Shown here piece by piece: positions 19,419-21,224 of a stretch of DNA of 21,224 nt; position 1 is the stretch's first letter, and every line of letters starts with the position of its first letter. The notes beneath the pieces are model-generated. The model searched no databases. It saw only the letters and a list, made by a program, of their open reading frames with translations, and was not told where the DNA came from. Origin of the DNA: a virus; the IMG/VR virus record IMGVR_UViG_3300042402_001966, positions 1 through 21,224 of that record; one strand, given 5' to 3'. The position numbers were made by a program, and so were the translations under genes.

Positions 19419-20002
19419 GGTCGTTTCTCGATTATTTTATCTACTAGGCCATAGGCCAGTGCTTCTTCTGCTGACATGAAAGTGTCACGATCCATGTCAC
19501 GCTCGAAGTCTTGATAGGTCTTGCCTGCGGTATTGTGTTTGACATAAAGTTCAGTTAAGATGGTTTTCATCTTGGTGATCTCTTTGTATTGGATCTCAAT
19601 GTCGCTTTGCATGCCACGAGCACCGCCCGAGGGCTGATGGATCATGTGACGGGCATAGGGCAACATATAACGCTTGCCTGCTGCGCCTGCCTGTGCTAGG
19701 AATGAACCCATTGAACAGGCCTGCCCCATCACATAGGTAGCAACAGGACAACGAATAAACTGCATGGTATCATAGATACTCATGCCGGCAGTGATAACAC
19801 CACCTGGGCTGTTGATAAACATGCTGATTTCTTTGTCTGGGTTTTCGCTTTCCAAGAACAGCAATTGGGCTACAACTAGATTGGCCATGTGATCTTCTAC
19901 AGGACCATTCAACATGATAATACGCTCTTTGAGCAAACGACTAAAGATGTCGTAGGCCCGCTCACCTTTTGATGTAGATTCAACTACCATTGGTACTAAC
20001 AT
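19415..20002 (-). CDS. clpP: ATP-dependent Clp protease proteolytic subunit
   Basis: 195 aa from the ATG at 20000-20002, chosen because AAAGGA lies 6 nt upstream; a TTG 18 nt earlier would read through that site. The whole ClpP fold is present: [20 protein letters not shown] (3-22), [19 protein letters not shown] (62-80), [13 protein letters not shown] (91-103, Ser97), HMIHQPSGG (119-127, His122) and [20 protein letters not shown] (167-186, Asp171). The triad numbering equals mature E. coli ClpP. It resembles bacterial ClpP far more than phage S14 head proteases, so it is taken as a host-type protease subunit that would work with a host Clp ATPase. No ClpX/A partner is in the window. Confidence 0.94.
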   Translation of the reverse strand: MLVPMVVESTSKGERAYDIFSRLLKERIIMLNGPVEDHMANLVVAQLLFLESENPDKEISMFINSPGGVITAGMSIYDTMQFIRCPVATYVMGQACSMGSFLAQAGAAGKRYMLPYARHMIHQPSGGARGMQSDIEIQYKEITKMKTILTELYVKHNTAGKTYQDFERDMDRDTFMSAEEALAYGLVDKIIEKRP

Positions 20003-20026
20003 AGAATTCCTTTTGTGCAAAATTAA

Positions 20027-20055
20027 AGTATAACGTGTCTAGTAATTATTGTCAA
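20027..20055 (-). promoter_or_regulatory. sigma70-type promoter TTGACA-N17-TATACT for clpP-cupin
   Basis: Minus strand: -35 TTGACA (20050-20055), 17-bp spacer, -10 TATACT (20027-20032), about 25 nt before the clpP ATG. Its -35 lies only 5 bp from the -35 of the divergent promoter at 20061. Confidence 0.75.
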
Positions 20056-20060
20056 GGCTC

Positions 20061-20089
20061 TTGTTTTCTTTGTAATCTGAGCATATAAT
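20061..20089 (+). promoter_or_regulatory. sigma70-type promoter TTGTTT-N17-TATAAT for the HNH gene
   Basis: -35 at 20061-20066 and -10 at 20084-20089 with a 17-bp spacer. It would give a leader of about 26 nt without a Shine-Dalgarno. Confidence 0.6.
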
Positions 20090-20109
20090 AGTCATGTAAT
20101 CAACCCGCA

Positions 20110-20118
20110 GTTAAATAT
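20110..20118 (+). promoter_or_regulatory. late-type motif GTTAAATAT before the HNH gene
   Basis: GTTAAATA (20110-20117) ends 5 nt before the ATG at 20122, the same spacing and the same TATC junction as at 14277-14291. It could give a leaderless late mRNA in addition to the sigma70 transcript. Confidence 0.4.
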
Positions 20119-20121
20119 ATC

Positions 20122-20637
20122 ATGAGCACCCTTTTATTAAATGCAGACATGCAACCTGTAAGCCTTTTACCCTTGAGTGTAGTAGATTGGCAGGAAGCCA
20201 TACGATACATGGTTCTGGACAAGGTCAAGGTATTGGAATGGCATGACGATTGGATTGTCCACAGTGCCAGATGGCAGACTCGTGTGCCTGCTGTGATCAT
20301 GTTGAACACATATCAAAAGCCCAAACATACCATGCGGTTAAGTAAACGCAACATATTTCTGCGTGATGCCTACACCTGCCAATACTGTGGCACAACAGTC
20401 ACAGAAATCAATGCCACTTTGGATCATGTGCATCCTGTGAGTCTGGGCGGCAAGACCACCTGGGAAAACTCCACCACGGCCTGCAAGCACTGTAACTATC
20501 GCAAGGCAGCTCATGTGGGTAAAATGAAGCCACGGATCGCTCCCTATAAACCTACATTTTGGGATCTAGTTGCCAAACGCAGGGTCAGAGGATATCACAT
20601 GGCGCATCCTAGCTGGGCAGACTATTTGGGTGTTTAA
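20122..20637 (+). CDS. HNH endonuclease family protein
   Basis: 171 aa. N-terminal domain LLLNADMQPVSLLPLSVVDW (4-23) through VKVLEWHDDWIVHS, typical of the bacterial/phage HNH proteins that begin with LLNADxxPLS. Then the HNH zinc-finger nuclease: FLRDAYTCQYCG (79-90, Cys86 and Cys89), LDHVHPVSLGG (100-110, Asp101, His102, His104), TTWENSTTACKHCNYRKA (112-129, Asn116, Cys121, Cys124). All core residues are present. Such proteins may nick DNA during packaging or recombination, act as free-standing homing endonucleases, or restrict rival phages. No Shine-Dalgarno precedes the ATG. It is divergent from clpP. Confidence 0.85.
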   Translation: MSTLLLNADMQPVSLLPLSVVDWQEAIRYMVLDKVKVLEWHDDWIVHSARWQTRVPAVIMLNTYQKPKHTMRLSKRNIFLRDAYTCQYCGTTVTEINATLDHVHPVSLGGKTTWENSTTACKHCNYRKAAHVGKMKPRIAPYKPTFWDLVAKRRVRGYHMAHPSWADYLGV

Positions 20638-20641
20638 TTAG

Positions 20642-20670
20642 TTGACAATTCACTCCTGAGATGCTATAAT
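20642..20670 (+). promoter_or_regulatory. perfect consensus sigma70 promoter TTGACA-N17-TATAAT
   Basis: -35 at 20642-20647, -10 at 20665-20670. It gives a leader of about 24 nt with AGGAG before the start at 20700 and probably drives the 117-aa gene and the ligase gene. Confidence 0.82.
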
Positions 20671-20699
20671 ATTAGCATTGTAACAGATTAGGAGTGGAT

Positions 20700-21053
20700 G
20701 TGCGCTATATTTTGGCATCATGGGATCGAGAAGGTTTTGAATGTCTGCAAGACATTACCAACAAACATCCAGACTCCTGGGACAAAGGACAACTCATAGA
20801 AGCTCTTCGAGGTAATACACCGCAGAGAAACCCGTTGTCTGAACAGATCGGAGCGATGAAACTTCGTGCTAGTTTTAACAGTCAACGTTGTTATGAAATC
20901 TATGTGTTCACTACACAAGACGACATAGAATTCAAAGATGTAGAGGATTGGATGATTGCTGATCCTCAGAGTTTGGTAGACTGGGTGCGTGTTAATCACT
21001 ACGCCCAAATCTATTCAGACTATGAACCCAATCGTAAACCCGTAATTGTTTAA
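20700..21053 (+). CDS. conserved phage protein of unknown function
   Basis: 117 aa from the GTG at 20700 (MRYILASWDREGFECLQDIT). AGGAG at 20690-20694 has ideal 5-nt spacing to this GTG; the GTG at 20694 overlaps that site and is rejected. The pattern RYILASWDxxGxEC ... MKLRASFNSQRCYEIYVFTT resembles a conserved small protein of aquatic T4-like phages, usually with a YEIYxxxTxD core; function unknown. It is soluble and acidic. The promoter upstream is perfect sigma70, implying early expression, and only 8 bases separate it from the DNA ligase gene, so both are likely co-transcribed as a replication-phase operon. Confidence 0.75.
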   Translation: MRYILASWDREGFECLQDITNKHPDSWDKGQLIEALRGNTPQRNPLSEQIGAMKLRASFNSQRCYEIYVFTTQDDIEFKDVEDWMIADPQSLVDWVRVNHYAQIYSDYEPNRKPVIV

Positions 21054-21061
21054 GGACTAAA

Positions 21062-21224
21062 ATGCGAACACAACCACAAGAAATTATTGCCCGACTCGAA
21101 GCAGACAACAGCCGTTTGGCCAAAGAAGCTATTCTTGCAGAAGCAATGACAGAAGGGCTAGATGAATTCTTCGAAGGAGTTCGCTGGTGTTTGGACAAAC
21201 TGCATACCTTTGGAGTCAAGCAGG
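21062..21224 (+). CDS. N-terminus of probable ATP-dependent DNA ligase (partial)
   Basis: 54 codons are visible, running off the window. The sequence starts MRTQPQEIIARLEADNSRLA and continues through EGLDEFFEGVRWCLDKLHTF to GVKQ. This matches the N-terminal segment of phage ATP-dependent DNA ligases, where a helical LExxxSRLxKEAIL stretch is followed by a LxxxxTFGVKxxP sequence before the adenylation domain. The catalytic KxDG lies outside the window, so the assignment is by N-terminal resemblance only. AAGGA lies 6 nt before the ATG. It follows the 117-aa gene in the same early operon. Confidence 0.6.
   Translation, partial: MRTQPQEIIARLEADNSRLAKEAILAEAMTEGLDEFFEGVRWCLDKLHTFGVKQ

Noticed and set aside
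19415-20020. ClpP-like gene as phage prohead protease, and a TTG start at 20018-20020
   Set aside because: The sequence follows bacterial ClpP throughout and has no neighbouring portal or capsid gene. The TTG start would include the ribosome site that serves the ATG at 20000-20002.

Overview
The window reads as a piece of a large tailed-phage genome of the T4-like (myovirus) type, closest in style to phages of aquatic bacteria. The evidence is a long minus-strand run of small, tightly packed late genes preceded by copies of a T4-late-type promoter (consensus NATAAATAC). It also includes a tailspike, a GLEYA/PA14-like virion protein, an MGME1-like PD-(D/E)XK exonuclease, and several metabolic genes typical of aquatic phages (fatty-acid desaturase, ClpP, cupin, HNH protein, 5-aminolevulinate synthase). 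The base composition is moderate, not strongly AT-rich. The host is probably a proteobacterium, perhaps an alphaproteobacterium: the ALA synthase belongs to the C4 (Shemin) route used by that class, and two mini-proteins resemble small proteobacterial families. The host is inference only.

Layout. 1-8778 (minus strand) is a late region: the start of a gene leaving the window, tailspike, exonuclease, a coupled three-gene structural-looking operon (4653 to 2388), several conserved small proteins separated by intrinsic terminators, and an operon of a 92-aa protein, a pol-beta-type nucleotidyltransferase and a ligase-like KxDG protein. 8779-9225 is a divergent control region with two overlooked mini-genes on the plus strand (58 and 39 aa). 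9226-10164 (plus) holds an alpha/beta hydrolase and a conserved 90-aa protein. A bidirectional terminator then separates these from a minus-strand desaturase. 10984-11568 (plus) is a HAD phosphatase driven by a consensus sigma70 promoter that abuts its ATG. 11552-17833 (minus) is a second late block: glutamine-amidotransferase-like protein, a compact structured segment at about 12201-12296, two unknown proteins, secreted thermonuclease, an unknown protein, an overlooked Cys-rich 54-aa protein, an iron-sulphur-like Cys protein and three virion-type proteins. 17870-19081 (plus) is a complete ALA synthase. ClpP and a cupin protein form a minus-strand operon (20002 to 19035), divergent from an HNH protein (plus). 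The window ends with a conserved 117-aa protein and the N-terminus of what looks like an ATP-dependent DNA ligase.

How it may work together. Two promoter classes are visible: sigma70-type promoters (six, all with 17-bp spacers) and T4-late-type motifs. Several genes have the late motif only 5-6 nt before the start codon and no Shine-Dalgarno (alpha/beta hydrolase, ALA synthase, HNH, the 295-aa protein), so they are predicted to give leaderless late mRNAs. Many late proteins begin with a short M-K/R-rich segment ending in LxE, like the T4 capsid-targeting sequences cleaved by the prohead protease. This suggests that enzymes such as the nucleotidyltransferase and ligase-like pair may be packaged and injected. 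Late expression of ALA synthase together with Cys-rich putative metal/Fe-S proteins hints at a haem/iron arm of host takeover, but that link is speculative.

Gaps: the longest stretch without a large gene, 8779-9225, is filled by promoters and the two mini-genes. Other intergenic gaps are about 120 bases or less. I saw no tRNA, rRNA gene, CRISPR array, insertion sequence or attachment site.
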